Positions 51,124 through 62,302 of a DNA stretch of 64,000 nucleotides are shown piece after piece. Under the pieces are notes generated by a model. It saw nothing but the letters and a program-made list of their open reading frames with translations. It was not told where the DNA came from and ran no database searches. Made by a program: the position numbers and the translations under genes. This DNA is from Nitzschia sp. DOCU1 (taxonomy: Eukaryota > Bacillariophyta > Bacillariophyceae > Bacillariales > Bacillariaceae): positions 2,046,001 through 2,110,000 of the forward strand of contig OX595989.1 in NCBI GenBank assembly GCA_951394045.1, in the 5' to 3' direction. Each line of letters starts with the position of its first letter. Position 1 is the first letter of the stretch.

Positions 51124-52026
51124 ATGAGCAGCCAACCGATTCTTCCGGCGCTTTATTTCGAGAATTCCCGTGCCCCAAATTCTGTGCCATCGGCATCGAC
51201 GACGACCGAACTTCCGTCGGAGATTCTTTCTCACTGCCTCTCCTTCGCAAACTGGGGTGACCTCGCCAAACTAGCCTGCGTTCAATCTTCCTGGTCGAAC
51301 ATCATGATGGATGCTGCGGAACATTCTGTCGATTCCAAGTGGGCATTGGCGCAATCCCTCCTTTACGGAACGGAGGGTCTCCAAGCCAACCCCCAGCGCG
51401 CCCTCTTTATTTTGAAGGAACTTGCTCGTGTTGCCACGGACGAAAACAATATTCCCACTGGACCCATCGATGACGAATCGAACAGTGATAATACTACGTG
51501 CTTTGCCCCGGCCATCAAAGCAATCTCTGGCTGTTATTTTGAAGGTCAGGGCGTCCCGAAGGACCCCACCACTGGCCTGGCTTGGTTGCAGGCCAGCTTT
51601 GAACTTGGAAAGGACATTCACGCCGCTCATGAAACTGCCATGCTGTATGAATATGGACGCAACGGAATCGAAGTTGACGTAGTAGCTGCTGCGCAATGGT
51701 TCGAAAAGGCGGCACAGGCTGGTCACGTAGAAGCAATGGCCGAACTTGGACTGTGCTATGAACTTGGCTGCGGTGTTGAACAAAACGATGAGCAAGCCCT
51801 GGACTGGTACACTAAGGCTGCCAACCTCGGCCATGCGACTGCCAAATTCAGCGTGGGGGAAGCTTTTGAAGAGGCTCGTGGTGTTCCCCAGAGTGACGAG
51901 GAGGCTTGTTTGTGGTATTACCGTGCAGCCTTGGTGGGTGACGAAGACTCCAAGAAGGCGTTACGGCGCCTCTATGACATTGCTCGCATCGTGGTTCCCG
52001 GTGTGGGCGACATTCTCGGTGTTTGA
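51124..52026 (+). CDS. F-box and Sel1-like repeat protein
   Basis: 300 aa from ATG 51124. The frame stays open upstream to 50683, and an in-frame ATG at 50866 would add 86 Arg/Ser-rich residues. An F-box-like motif is at about 27-60 (LPSEILSHCLSFANWGDLAKLACVQSSW). Then come Sel1-like/TPR units: CYFEGQGVPKDPTTGLAWLQ, YEYGRNGIEVDVVAAAQWFEKAA, CYELGCGVEQNDEQALDWYTKAA and EEARGVPQSDEEACLWYYRAA. F-box proteins link substrates to SCF ubiquitin ligases; Sel1 repeats bind proteins. Similar to LRP2BP/At1g70590-type F-box-Sel1 proteins of plants. Confidence 0.8.
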   Translation: MSSQPILPALYFENSRAPNSVPSASTTTELPSEILSHCLSFANWGDLAKLACVQSSWSNIMMDAAEHSVDSKWALAQSLLYGTEGLQANPQRALFILKELARVATDENNIPTGPIDDESNSDNTTCFAPAIKAISGCYFEGQGVPKDPTTGLAWLQASFELGKDIHAAHETAMLYEYGRNGIEVDVVAAAQWFEKAAQAGHVEAMAELGLCYELGCGVEQNDEQALDWYTKAANLGHATAKFSVGEAFEEARGVPQSDEEACLWYYRAALVGDEDSKKALRRLYDIARIVVPGVGDILGV

Positions 52027-52460
52027 GGCGCAGGGAATGCGCAGGAAAGAAAATGACAATCTGTGAGTAGTTTGTAAATACCTTCTGTACCAATAGTCAT
52101 CAATCATGCGGCCAAGAACCCCTTCTTCTAATCTACTAGAGTAGCTAGTAGAGTTGTCGTGGTCGTGGTTTTTTTCTCCGGGCTATAGCAGCTTGGCGAC
52201 TACCGGGTACCAACCAGAGGTTCCAGCACTAGCGCTAATTGCAGGGGGGGGCAACAAAATAGTCGGAATCGGTCAAGGAGGCGGTCACTACGCTTCTGAG
52301 GTTACGGCAAACGAACAGCGTAGGAGGATGCAGACGCAAAAGATCACCAATTGTTTCAAATATAAATAGATATCCTACTATCGCCCGGTTTAGGATTGAT
52401 CCCTCCATCTATGGTGACCCCACACGCGGTCGTATGTAATGTGGAAGTGTGGCTTCTCGA
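52027..52460. other. Convergent 3' intergenic, no gene seen
   Basis: About 430 bp between the converging F-box/Sel1 and PAS genes. A G7 run lies near 52245. No supported ORF. Confidence 0.35.
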
Positions 52461-53822
52461 TTATCCCATGACGCCAACGGCCATATCACCCAAATCACTA
52501 TAATGTGACGGTGAATCGCCCCTGATATTAGATATGGTGGTGCCATCGAACGTTGACTCACTCGAGCCTGAGCCTGACAGCCCCACGCTGTGTTCGTCAA
52601 TGTTTTCCAGAAGTTCCACCGCAAAGTGTGTCACTTGGGAGACTTCGGACCCATGGAGTGGTTTTTTGGCCACAATTGGAAGTACCTTGGCATAGCATTC
52701 CACTGGTATTCCATTGTCCGTGTTCTCGTTATCACGGGCAAGCTGTAGCTTCTTGTGGTTGCCAGAACCGGATAACATCATGTAATCCATCAATAGCATA
52801 GGTTTAGAATCCTCTTCCTCATTCGATCTGTCAATGATGGAGGCGAATCCTGATCCAATGATCTTATCTGAAGGCAGGCCGGACAGCCGCAAGAAAGCAG
52901 CATTGGTATAGACAATCACGAAAGGATCACCCGAAAGAACAACGAGCCTGGTTAATAATAGGGATAGACAAAAATGAATAAGATCAACGGTTCACGAGTA
53001 ATGAATAGCGATGAACGACACGATAACACACCTTGGAGTTTTGGTCAACGCCAAACTTTCACACATTGTCACCGTGCTATTGTTGGAAGATATGATATTG
53101 CAAGAGCTTATATCTTCAGATCTTGGGAGGGTGGCTTCATCAACGGCATCGTTGAAGATTGGAGGGATGACTATAGATGTGTCTTGCGCTGAATTGCTCT
53201 TGCTTGTAACAGATTCTGTGTCCGATTCGCTGACAGATGAAGTACTACGATCAGAGTCTTGATTGGACGAGACAACCTTACTCGATAGAGCGGATCGGTT
53301 CGCATCGTGTGGATAGCTTCCAGAGCACGCCAAAGCAAGGGCCTGGTAGTCATAGAGAGATCCAGCAACTCTACCGGTAGAGGCAAACGGAATCTTCTGA
53401 AAATCCTTCGAATGCATGAGCTTCACCCCTTTCAGGTTGATGGTCACTGGACCCAATGTTGTCGTACTTTCGATCTTCGGATCAACAGTGGAAAATTCAT
53501 ACCCTGCACGAGCCAAATCTGCCTTGACACTCGAAGCAGCAAACTGCAATTCGTTGCGTCTCTGACGTTTGGGACAGCTGTTCATTTCTCGAACTGAATC
53601 GTGCTTTGCTTCTTTGCCATCAAGGTCAATTGAGACCATAGGAGGAGATGAAGAAGACTCTTCACGGTCAGCAGAGTAACCGCTCACACTATAATCGGGG
53701 CGGATGCTTTGACCAGAGGCCGTGAGAAGTTTTCGTTTTTGACCGCTGCTTCCGCTACCACCATAGCTGCTGCTTGAATCCCCAGATCCAGAAAGCAATC
53801 GTGAGCTCATATTCAACACCAT
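52461..53822 (-). CDS. PAS-domain protein
   Basis: Exons on the minus strand 53822-53032 and 52947-52461, intron 84 bp (GTGTGT...ACCAG), 425 aa. The first 260 residues are Ser-rich and disordered, with a basic patch (CPKRQRRNELQ) that could be a nuclear signal. The splice joins to a PAS-like core: VVLSGDPFVIVYTNAAFLRLSGLPSDKIIGSGF, then HFAVELLENI. The conserved Cys of LOV photoreceptors (NCRFLQ) is absent, so it is not an aureochrome-type LOV domain. No bZIP, kinase or GGDEF is present. PAS domains sense ligands or bind proteins; partner and signal unknown. Confidence 0.75.
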
Positions 53823-55089
53823 CTTCCTCGATACCAAAGAGAATGATCAAAAGAAAGTAATTTTAGATCGCAATAGAATTTTGTTGCGGCACGAGAGTTG
53901 TTTTTTTGTGAGATGAAAGGGAGTGACCGTTTCGACGAAGTCGATGATATCCAGGAGGGTTCTGGGTTCATCGAACTCCTGTCACCACACGAGACACCAG
54001 TGTGCAATCCTTTTTCGATTTAGAACTGTTTTTCTATTTAATGAAAAATCCAAGCGACGACGAATGACGCATTTCGTTGTGAGGACGTTGTGAAAAAATG
54101 TTAAATACATGGAATGACGCCATCGGGAAAATATTCTCTGATTCCAAGTGCATCATCGAAATCCCACCACCACGACAATTCTACTTATGGGGTGACATGA
54201 CTACAGTTCCGTACGAACCCGAACTCAATTGCACCCATTCCTTAAAGTTGAACTTTGAAACGTGGCAGGCCATTTGATGCGGGAGGGCATTTACGCACTC
54301 AGGGACATTGTGAAATGACATCACTCATGCAATGGGATAAAGGTCGCGCGGAAGATAGCGACAACTACGAGGTATACACTTACACTTTGCACTACCGGTA
54401 CGTACTGCTACACGATCATGACCAACGTGGTCAATGGGATATGTATGTATAGTACCTAAGGGTTAATGAGTAAAATTACCAACAATGGCGGGCGATCTGA
54501 AAGGAGTCGCTGGTGGGCAGTGCAGTGGTAGATAGCTACTAGTAGTAGAGAGCAGTGGTAGCTTGGCTGCGTTCCATCTTCATGTATAGTTGGTAAAAGC
54601 AACGAAGAGTGGCTGTTTACCCCGGAGATATTCACCTTGGACGAATTATCTCGCTCCACCACAACCTTTACGTATCATAGCATCTGGCCCATCCCCAGAC
54701 ACACGATGATCGTGCCCCAGAAAAGTGACCCCCTTTTTGTTTTGACGGCATTTGCAGTCCGTACATACTTTCTTTGTTCTTTTCTTACTTCTTTGGAGTT
54801 TGAATCCCAATTGATATTTGTGCATGTATTTATCTCTCTACTACAAGCAGTAGAGTTGCTCATACCCAGTATCGTTGGATCGATCGATATATCTCCAATC
54901 AAGATTCTAGGACTTCCAGGGTGTTTCGCGATCCGCCAAACGAAGGGCGTCATACTTCTTCCCTTTGTTCTCTCGAGAGGGTTGGGATTGAACCGCTCTG
55001 GGGTCTTTTGCCGGAATCGGTATCCTCGATCTCATCTACTGTCACAGGTTCTTCGAAACCAGGCATTTGTGTTCTCCACCGGGGAGAAA
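53823..55089. promoter_or_regulatory. Long divergent intergenic region
   Basis: About 1.27 kb between the PAS gene and the cyclo-ligase ATG. Near 54062-54120 two GAATGACGC copies occur; near 54500-54560 GCAGTGGTAG repeats. The frame of the cyclo-ligase is open from 54637, with an ATG at 54706, so part may be coding. No other gene. Confidence 0.35.
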
Positions 55090-55731
55090 ATGGCCGATGA
55101 TGATGTAGTGGCGCGGAAGAAGATCTTCCGGAAGCAACTACGTACAGCAATCAAAGAGTTGACCTTAGAAGACACGCTAATTCAGAGCCAACAAGTTTGG
55201 GATCGGGTCATTGCGCTGCCAGAGTATCAATCTGCAAAATCAGTTGGGCTGTTTCTTTCCATGCCGCAGGGGGAAATCAATACGGATTCTATCCTTCAAC
55301 ACGCAATCGAAAATGGGAAGGATGTATATGTTCCGCAAGTCGGTGCCAATTTCGAAAAGTGTGACATGGAATTGTTAAAAGTCGTTTTGGACACGCCTGA
55401 TCCAATCTTTCATAAAAGTTGGCCCAAGAACAAATGGAAGATACCCGAACCCCCTCCTGATATGCCAATAGTTGCTGCAAAACCTGGAGAATTGGAGTTG
55501 CTGATTGTTCCAGGTCTTGGCTTTGACAAGCATGCAAATCGACTTGGGCAAGGAAAAGGGTACTACGACCGTTTCATTGCAAGGATGACTTCTGATGGAG
55601 CGGTGCTGCCGCTAGTGGCAGTGGCACTTGAAGCCCAATTCGTCGAGGACGATATCCCCGTTGCAGCCTATGACAGGCCAATGGATAAGGTTGTCCTACC
55701 AAGTCGTATTATTGTTCCTGAATGTAACTAG
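55090..55731 (+). CDS. MTHFS: 5-formyltetrahydrofolate cyclo-ligase
   Basis: 213 aa from ATG 55090 (MADDDVVARKKIFRKQLR), which fits the usual length of about 200. The frame is open further upstream to an ATG at 54706 (341 aa); an organelle presequence is possible but that stretch is hydrophobic and unlike one. Motifs: SVGLFLSMPQGEINTD, DVYVPQVG, and the family signature LGFDKHANRLGQGKGYYDRF, VALEAQFVEDDIPVAAYDRPMDKVV. It converts 5-formyl-THF to methenyl-THF with ATP in folate one-carbon metabolism. Stop 24 bp from that of the next, convergent gene. Confidence 0.9.
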   Translation: MADDDVVARKKIFRKQLRTAIKELTLEDTLIQSQQVWDRVIALPEYQSAKSVGLFLSMPQGEINTDSILQHAIENGKDVYVPQVGANFEKCDMELLKVVLDTPDPIFHKSWPKNKWKIPEPPPDMPIVAAKPGELELLIVPGLGFDKHANRLGQGKGYYDRFIARMTSDGAVLPLVAVALEAQFVEDDIPVAAYDRPMDKVVLPSRIIVPECN

Positions 55732-55754
55732 GAATATGTATAATTTGATCATAG

Positions 55755-56726
55755 TTATTCAAAAGCTAAAAACTGTTCTTGCCCGTAAACAAACATCGCA
55801 GTCTTCCACAACAGAAGATCAAACGGAAGCACAACGGCCGTAGGAAGGGATGGCACGTAGACTTCAGGCCCCCCTTGAATAATGATTCCACTCTCTGTCA
55901 TTGACGTCGTCGATACTGTCTGAAAGCATTGAAAAACAGATGCTAGTTGTACCAAGAATGATTTGTTGGGACAGAGCACAGCTACTCCGCCTCTGTCGTC
56001 AGCCCCTTTTGCGTCCCTTTCTGTCTTGAATAACAAGCTACTTTTACCCTTTTCCTGCGTGAGAGGTATTCCCCATTGACCCGTTGATGCCGTGGACGCT
56101 ATATCCAAAAAGCTAGATATCGCATCCATCCGCATAGGTAGCTTGTCAGGATCCAATTCTCGCTCTTCATTTTCTAAAAGAATCCATCGACCATCCCCCA
56201 GTATCCGCATGGCTTCCATGGGGTCTCCCACTGCTACCACATTGTCCTTTGGCATTGTCATGACATTTCCAAACGGCAAGGATAGGCTATTTTTGCTCAA
56301 TGCCAAAAAGCCGTTACTTGTTCCATCGGGCTGGTAGAGAATTTCTGACGCTTCCACAAAGGGATCAGATGCATTCAACAACTTCTGAAAACTGACATCA
56401 GACATCAATATTTTTGTAAACAAGCGCTCTCGTCCAGCAGAAGGGAGAAGTAGTCCCTCTTCCTCTAGCTCGTCGACTATGTAGTTGACAGCCACACGAG
56501 GGTGCACTGCAGTTCCCCGAAGATCTAGCCACAATTCGGCTGACTGAACGGCTGGAGGGGGTAAAGACATCAAGTCACCTTGGTCCGAAATCGTCATGCG
56601 GCAAACTGATTGAGTCTTCGTCTCCATACCCTGTTGGCCAAGAAACGCGGGTCGACCCAAAGGACAGTAGGACCAAGTGAATGGCGCATAATGGGCCAAG
56701 AAGAGCGCTGCAACGGGAACGCGCAT
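55755..56726 (-). CDS. Conserved-looking unknown protein with signal-like leader
   Basis: 323 aa from ATG 56726; a TTG 12 codons upstream is also in frame. The hydrophobic leader MRVPVAALFLAHYAPFTW may be a signal or plastid targeting sequence. The mature part has alternating predicted strands, with LWLDLRGTAVHPRVAVNYIVDELEEEG and GRWILLENEERELDPDKLPMRMDAISSFLDIAS. I do not recognise the family. The even amino-acid composition and a long intact frame make it a credible gene. An algal plastid protein is a reasonable guess, nothing more. Confidence 0.65.
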   Translation of the reverse strand: MRVPVAALFLAHYAPFTWSYCPLGRPAFLGQQGMETKTQSVCRMTISDQGDLMSLPPPAVQSAELWLDLRGTAVHPRVAVNYIVDELEEEGLLLPSAGRERLFTKILMSDVSFQKLLNASDPFVEASEILYQPDGTSNGFLALSKNSLSLPFGNVMTMPKDNVVAVGDPMEAMRILGDGRWILLENEERELDPDKLPMRMDAISSFLDIASTASTGQWGIPLTQEKGKSSLLFKTERDAKGADDRGGVAVLCPNKSFLVQLASVFQCFQTVSTTSMTESGIIIQGGPEVYVPSLPTAVVLPFDLLLWKTAMFVYGQEQFLAFE

Positions 56727-57177
56727 GATCGACAATATTACGGCTTCGAGATCCGTTTGCAATGCCCAGGTGCGAGTCCGATTTCCAACCTACCCCTGCA
56801 CTATCGGACGATAGGACGATGATACTTTTCCAATATTAGCATTGCTGGCCGCTCTGAAGCGGACGAGATAGGATCGCGAGGGAAAGAATTTGAAGAAATA
56901 TTGGCGGCGACAGTTCTCGCGAGAGACGACGACGACGACGACGACCGACGCGATATTCGACACATCCGACTTAATTGAAAGTATCGGTCTGTCAGTCGCT
57001 ACGGTATTCGACTAAAGTGATTAGAACCAAAGCCACCCGTTCGATTTTTTCTATTCTCGATCTTTCGCGGCGAGACACAGCATTCACTTTTTTTCTGACT
57101 CTCCCATTGTTTCCATCGTCCAAAACTCTGATATTTCGTACTATTACACATACACATAGGAGGACCGAAAGGAGGAA
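56727..57177. promoter_or_regulatory. Divergent intergenic region with (GAC)7 microsatellite
   Basis: 451 bp between divergent starts. It contains a GAC repeat at 56925-56945 and no supported gene. Holds both promoters. Confidence 0.5.
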
Positions 57178-59631
57178 ATGGCGAAGAGAAAGAATCGATC
57201 GCATAAGTCCAAGGAGACCCTGCCTGGACAGGCAGACGAAAAGGTGGCGACTAAGGACAACAAGGAGGAGAGTAATACTGCGACTATGGAGGAGCCCCCT
57301 AACACAGCCGCCGACGCAATGTCTCCTCCCCCTGTCGGATCCTTTCGGGCCATTCAGCCCCCGCTATCCCAGGGAATCCTGGATTTCTTGGACCGGAAAA
57401 AGTTTCACACTATGACTCCGGTCCAAGAGGCCACAATTCCCCTCTTTCTGCAGAACAAAGATGTGGCGGTTCAGGCGGTTACTGGCAGCGGCAAAACTTT
57501 GGCCTTTCTGATCCCCGTCGTTGAGAGGATTCGACAACGGAAATTCGGCAAGAATCAAATTGGATCGTTGATTTTGTCGCCGACGAGGGAGCTGGCGATG
57601 CAGACTTGGCGAGTTTGCAAGGAACTGTGCGACGCTGTGCAGCTGACTCCTCCACTATTGCTGGTCGGCGGTGGAAGTTCGGGGAACAATAATGTCAATC
57701 ATCGGCCCGTCACTGAAGATCTGAAAACGTTCCAAAAGGAAGCATCAGATATTGTGATAGGTACACCTGGCCGCATGGAGGATGTGTTGAGCCGTTACAG
57801 TGTCATGGATGTGTCCGAATTGGAGATTCTCATCTTGGACGAAGCAGATGTTTTGTTGTTTGGGAAAACTATCATGGATCCAACCATTGCTGCCATTCTT
57901 TCCAAACTACCCAAGATGCGGCGAACTGGTATTTTTTCGGCTACGACCACCTTTACCAGCAACAAGAGTATCAAGCCGCTCCTCCAACGAGCTGGAATGA
58001 GAAATCCTGTTTTGATCAATGTCCAGGTAGCCGCAAAGACAGAAGCCTCCAACACTGACACAACTGCTGCTCCAGAAGTAGCAACAAAGAAATCCAAGCC
58101 CAAAGAAACCAACACATACACACCGACTTCGTTGACAAACTACTATCTCGTGACGAGGCTAGAAGAAAAGATATCGAGATTGGTCGCCTTTTTGAAATCC
58201 CATCGCGATGAAAAAATCATTGTCTTCTTTTTGACTTGTGCTTGCGTGGACTTCTACGGGACCACGTTGCAGGAGCTTCTTAAGCCACATGGCGTGTACA
58301 TTGAGCTTCTGCACGGCAAGTTGGTCCAGAAGCGACGCGAAAAGGCTATGGAGCGATTTCGAGAAGCCGAATCCGGTGGCGCCTTGTTCTGTACCGACGT
58401 TGCTGCTCGAGGATTGGATGTTGACAATGTGGATTGGGTACTTCAGGTGGATGCTCCGCAGGACCCGTCACAGTTTGTCCATCGGGTCGGAAGATCTGCC
58501 CGTGCGGGCCGCACTGGAGCTAGTTTGGTATTTTTGACAGAGAAAGAAGAGGCCTATGTGGACCTTTTGGCAAATCGTCAGGTGCCATTGACTGAGCTTC
58601 CATCGACGGAGGATTGCTGTCTCCCAGTTCTTAAAGCCGACAAGAAGGATGAAGCGTCAAACGAAACATCCACCGGAACAATACCCGATTTTCTGGGCGA
58701 TATCAAAAGCCTTGTCCTGAAAGACCGTGATATCCTTGAAAAGGGAACCAAAGCATTTACATCCTATATTCGGGCCTACAAGGAGCATTTGTGCGCCTTT
58801 ATCTTCCGGTGAGTTTTCAAAAATTGCTTTTATGTGACAGCAAAATGCAGGGGCGGTTGTTCGGGAATGAGAAGTTGGTGGCTGTTCACATGAAAGTGGC
58901 TCTAAAATGGAGTCTACTTGAGTGCGATAGCTCCGTAAGCTTTCAGGGACATTCTTGACTGGACCCGTCGGATGCAAGATCACATTACAGGAAAAGAAAT
59001 CAGTAGTCTTTTCCGGGCTGTATTCCCTGTCGTTCGACTGATTCCAGGAATCGTCAGTAACCCAGAGCCCTGACACCTTTTGTTTTATCTTTCTTGTGAA
59101 CCTTGTAGGTTTGCTTCCTTGGATCTCGGCTATTTGGCCACTTCCTTTTGCCTGTTGCGCCTGCCGAAAATGCCCGAACTACGCGAGGGCAAGGGTAAAC
59201 TGCAGCACTTTACACCGGCAGGTCCCGAAGTGAACATTTTTGGCATTCCATACTTGGACAAGGCGCGAGAAGCAGCGCGACAGAAGCGACTGGCAGAGGA
59301 ATTGGCGGCTGGCGGCAAGAACGCCAAACAAATCAAAGCTGAGCAACGCAAGGCAGAGCAATTGCAGCGTCTGCAAGATCGACGAAAAGCAGCGATCGAA
59401 AAGGGACGAAATCCCGACAAGAAACGTGGTCGACACCAACAAATTGTGGATGAATGGGACGATTTGGCGAAAGAAGAGCGATTGTACAAGAAACTAAGGC
59501 GAGGAAAGATCACAAAGGATCAGTATGAAAGTATGCTTCATGGTGCGGCTGAAACCAAGGAAAAAGCACCTTCCAAGCCTGCTGATGATTCCGAGTCGTC
59601 TGACGATGATGATAGCAGTGCAAGTAGCTAG
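57178..59631 (+). CDS. DDX55: DEAD-box RNA helicase, DDX55/Spb4-like
   Basis: Exons 57178-58808 and 59109-59631, intron 300 bp (GTGAGT...TGTAG), 717 aa. Q-motif region FHTMTPVQEATIPLFLQ, motif I AVTGSGKT (about 101-108), PTRELAMQ, GTPGRM, motif II LDEAD (about 219), SAT, then RecA2 with LHGKLVQKRREKAMERF, DVAARGLD and HRVGRSARAGRTG. After splicing, YKEHLCAFIFRFASLDLGYLATSFCLLRLPKMPEL and the basic KLRRGKITKDQYESML tail are diagnostic of DDX55/Spb4. Yeast Spb4 acts in late nucleolar 60S assembly. A Thr/Ala/Lys-rich insert (about 280-310) lies between the two RecA lobes. Confidence 0.94.
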
Positions 59632-60028
59632 TAACTCAAAACAGTAATAGAGATTTGAAGATAGCAGGTTTGGCGAAGCGTCTGAATGAACCCTCCTCTA
59701 TCTACTAGAAGCGGCGGCTTGAAGAGGACGTTGAAGTCCAATTGGTCGTACTTGTCGAATGATCGAATGAATCGAATCATTATCACTCATCGACAGCTTG
59801 CGCGCTCGTAAAATTCGAGCCGGCACATACGCAGTCAGTGCGTGCCATTCGAGCGTGATGGCATTTTCCCTTCCTCTCTTCCTCCAACAAAAAAATGACG
59901 GTCGAAACTTTTGTTCTGATCCACACGACCGGAGCGAGACGAGAGAGCTGTGCACAACCCACCTTTCTTGTGATCACACTACACTATTCTAGCTAGAGGA
60001 CCAGTATCCTTCTGTCAGATTCTTGCCA
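59632..60028. other. Intergenic, no gene seen
   Basis: About 400 bp between two plus-strand genes. Short ORFs on both strands are unsupported. Should contain the DDX55 terminator and the SLC35B-like promoter. Confidence 0.35.
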
Positions 60029-61156
60029 ATGCAGTCCCTGAAATTAACAGCGTCACCGGCGCGAAGCGACGCAACGACAATGACAAGCAAAAGTCCGCCG
60101 TCATCATCGTCTTCCATTGCTGTGCTTTCTGCTGCTGGATTTTTCGGCTGCATGGTAGTCATGGAGTTGGCGTTGGAAGGTGCCAACAATGAATTTCCCG
60201 ATCTTGAAGCTCTGCCTTATGCAGTAACTCTGTTTCAATTCGGTTGTTGCTTCCTGATGCCACTGGTACTCTCGCGTGGGGCGTCCTTGGAATCCTTTCC
60301 CAAAACTCTGGAAGAATCTCTGCCGTACGTTTCCTTGAGTTTAATCGTCTTTGGATCCACTTGCTTGGCTTCCATGTCTGTCCGCTACGTTTCGTATCCC
60401 ACCAAGGTGGTACTCAAGAGCGCAAAGCTCATCCCGACCATGATTGTTGCGACTTTTTTACAGCGAGGGAGTCACTATAGTGTTTTGGACTACTTAGCTG
60501 CTACCCTGTTATGCACGGGAGCAGCTGGATACAGCTGGGGCAGTGGAAGCTCGGCAATACGGCAGGACACGTCTTACATCGGCATTACCCTGCTGTGTAT
60601 AAGCGTCTTTTGCGATGCCTTTACCCCGAACATTCAACAACGACTCATGGCTCCTCCTGCGACAGGTGTCGCTGCGCTACCCACCACCACCCTGCACAAT
60701 CACCACCATCATCATGGCGCTTCATCATCAGCAACTCACAGGATCAATAAGCTGTCGACAATGTTCCTCCCCCCACATGGAGGGGGACTTGGCCTTTCCG
60801 CTTCCGAGCTCATGACGAATGCCAATGGCATTGGATGTATCGGACTGCTGTTATTTATGACAATCAGTGGCTCCTTGATGGACGCCTTGACAACCGCCTT
60901 GTCACATCCCAGGCTGCTGGCTTATTTGGTCGTGATTGGAATGGCATTGGCTACGGGGGTCTTTTGTTACACACGTTTGATCAAACAAGCTGGTTCCGTT
61001 GTGGCAGTGGCGGTCGCAACGCTACGAAAAGTGGCGACTGTGGTGCTCTCCTATATGGTTTATCCAAAAGTTTTGTCCCAAATTCATGCCGTCAGTGCAT
61101 TCCTAGTACTGGCAGGGATTTTGATAAGCACCTTTTCCAAACAAGGCAAAAAGTAG
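60029..61156 (+). CDS. SLC35B-type nucleotide-sugar/PAPS transporter
   Basis: 375 aa from ATG 60029 (a TTG two codons upstream is in frame). About ten hydrophobic helices in the drug/metabolite transporter fold. SVRYVSYPTKVVLKSAKLIPTM, TPNIQQRLM and the end VAVAVATLRKVATVVLSYMVYPKVLSQIHAVSAFLVLAGI closely follow UAA/SLC35B family signatures (PAPS transporters SLC35B2/B3 and UDP-galactose transporters). A His-rich cytosolic or lumenal loop (LHNHHHHHGASS) is inserted between helices 6 and 7. It would exchange PAPS or a nucleotide sugar for the nucleotide monophosphate in the Golgi or ER membrane; PAPS is favoured but not proven. Confidence 0.85.
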   Translation: MQSLKLTASPARSDATTMTSKSPPSSSSSIAVLSAAGFFGCMVVMELALEGANNEFPDLEALPYAVTLFQFGCCFLMPLVLSRGASLESFPKTLEESLPYVSLSLIVFGSTCLASMSVRYVSYPTKVVLKSAKLIPTMIVATFLQRGSHYSVLDYLAATLLCTGAAGYSWGSGSSAIRQDTSYIGITLLCISVFCDAFTPNIQQRLMAPPATGVAALPTTTLHNHHHHHGASSSATHRINKLSTMFLPPHGGGLGLSASELMTNANGIGCIGLLLFMTISGSLMDALTTALSHPRLLAYLVVIGMALATGVFCYTRLIKQAGSVVAVAVATLRKVATVVLSYMVYPKVLSQIHAVSAFLVLAGILISTFSKQGKK

Positions 61157-61176
61157 AAACGCGGGGGCGTATCGAT

Positions 61177-62302
61177 CTATTGCTGAGGACTTTCGTTTCC
61201 TCCACTGCTTCCGCCGCCATCTCCACCGCCGCCTCCGCCCATGCCGATTGGAACAGCGAGTCCAATACCACCTCCCGAAGGCACCCGTCTCGCGATTTCG
61301 CTAACCATTCGTTGGGGAGGCTGTCCTTGCAACCACACGACACCAGGCCCAGTCAACGTGGTCATGAACAAACCTTCCCCACCAGCAAAGACGTTTTTAA
61401 AGCCCTTAACCATTTGGACGTCGTAATTTACGCCTTCTGTAAAGCCAACAAGGCAGCCCGAAGATATTCGCAATTCCTCCCCAGGCTCCAAATCTCGTCG
61501 AATCAACGTACCACCGGCTTTCAAAAAGACGTCTCCTTCTCCCGTAAGCGCTTGCAAAACAAATCCTTCGCCACCAAAGAATCCTCCGGAAAAACTCTTG
61601 GTGAACTCCATCTCAATATTGACTGTATGCGAGGCGCAGAGAAGAGCGCCCTTTTGACAAACCACCTTGCCTCCATAGTCGTCTAGATTCAGGCGCATAA
61701 TTTTGCTGGGAAAGTCAGTTCCCAAGCACACGGTTCCTGAAGTACCTGGTTCTCCTTGGTAGGTGTAATCACTAATGAAAAAGTTTTGTCCCGTCATCAT
61801 GCGTCGAAATCCTTCCGACATGCCGCCACTAGAAATAAAAGTGAGAGAGAAGAAAATACTGTTGAGAATAGCTGTGCTCGTGGCAGGCGTGTTCCCCTCG
61901 CGCAGCAACACTCATTTCTTACCCTGTCGTAGTATTCATTTCGACACCATTGGTCATGTACATCATGGCGCCACTTTCCGCTCGTAGGACTTGTCCCGGT
62001 TCGAGCGTAATGGTGACAATTTGAGATTCATTGCCTTCAATCTTACTATTCACATCGAAATCAATGGGATGTCCAACGACACCATCTCGACTGGCTTTGG
62101 CCAGTGCGCTACCGCTGTTATCGGGCGACAAAGTGGACAAGAAGGATTTGGGAATCGTCACGATGTGGTGATTGTGATTGCGGCAGGTTAGGCCAGCAGG
62201 ATCCGTCAGACGAGCTGCTGCCCTTGCTCCTCTCGACGACGACGTCGAGGTCACCGACGGCAAATTGGCACGAGCTGCCGTTGTCAACAAGACTCTTCTC
62301 AT
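61177..62302 (-). CDS. AIM24-like mitochondrial protein
   Basis: Exons on the minus strand 62302-61923 and 61828-61177, intron 94 bp (GTAAGA...TCTAG), 343 aa. Arg/Ala/Ser-rich start (MRRVLLTTAARANLP) fits a mitochondrial presequence. The core is the AIM24 beta-fold: IVTITLEPGQVLRAESGAMMYM, FFGGEGFVLQALTGEGDVFL, GCLVGFTEGVNYDVQ and VFAGGEGLFMTTLTGPGVVWLQ. Yeast Aim24 is an inner-membrane protein needed for MICOS integrity; bacterial relatives are uncharacterised. The C-terminus is a Gly-rich run (MGGGGGGDGGG). It ends 20 bp from the stop of the SLC35B-like gene (convergent). Confidence 0.88.

Noticed and set aside
52461..52919. LOV photoreceptor (aureochrome) call for the PAS gene
   Set aside because: The flavin-binding NCRFLQ cysteine motif and a bZIP are absent.
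60835..61686. 283-aa plus-strand ORF
   Set aside because: Overlaps the ends of the SLC35B-like and AIM24-like genes in other frames; no domain.
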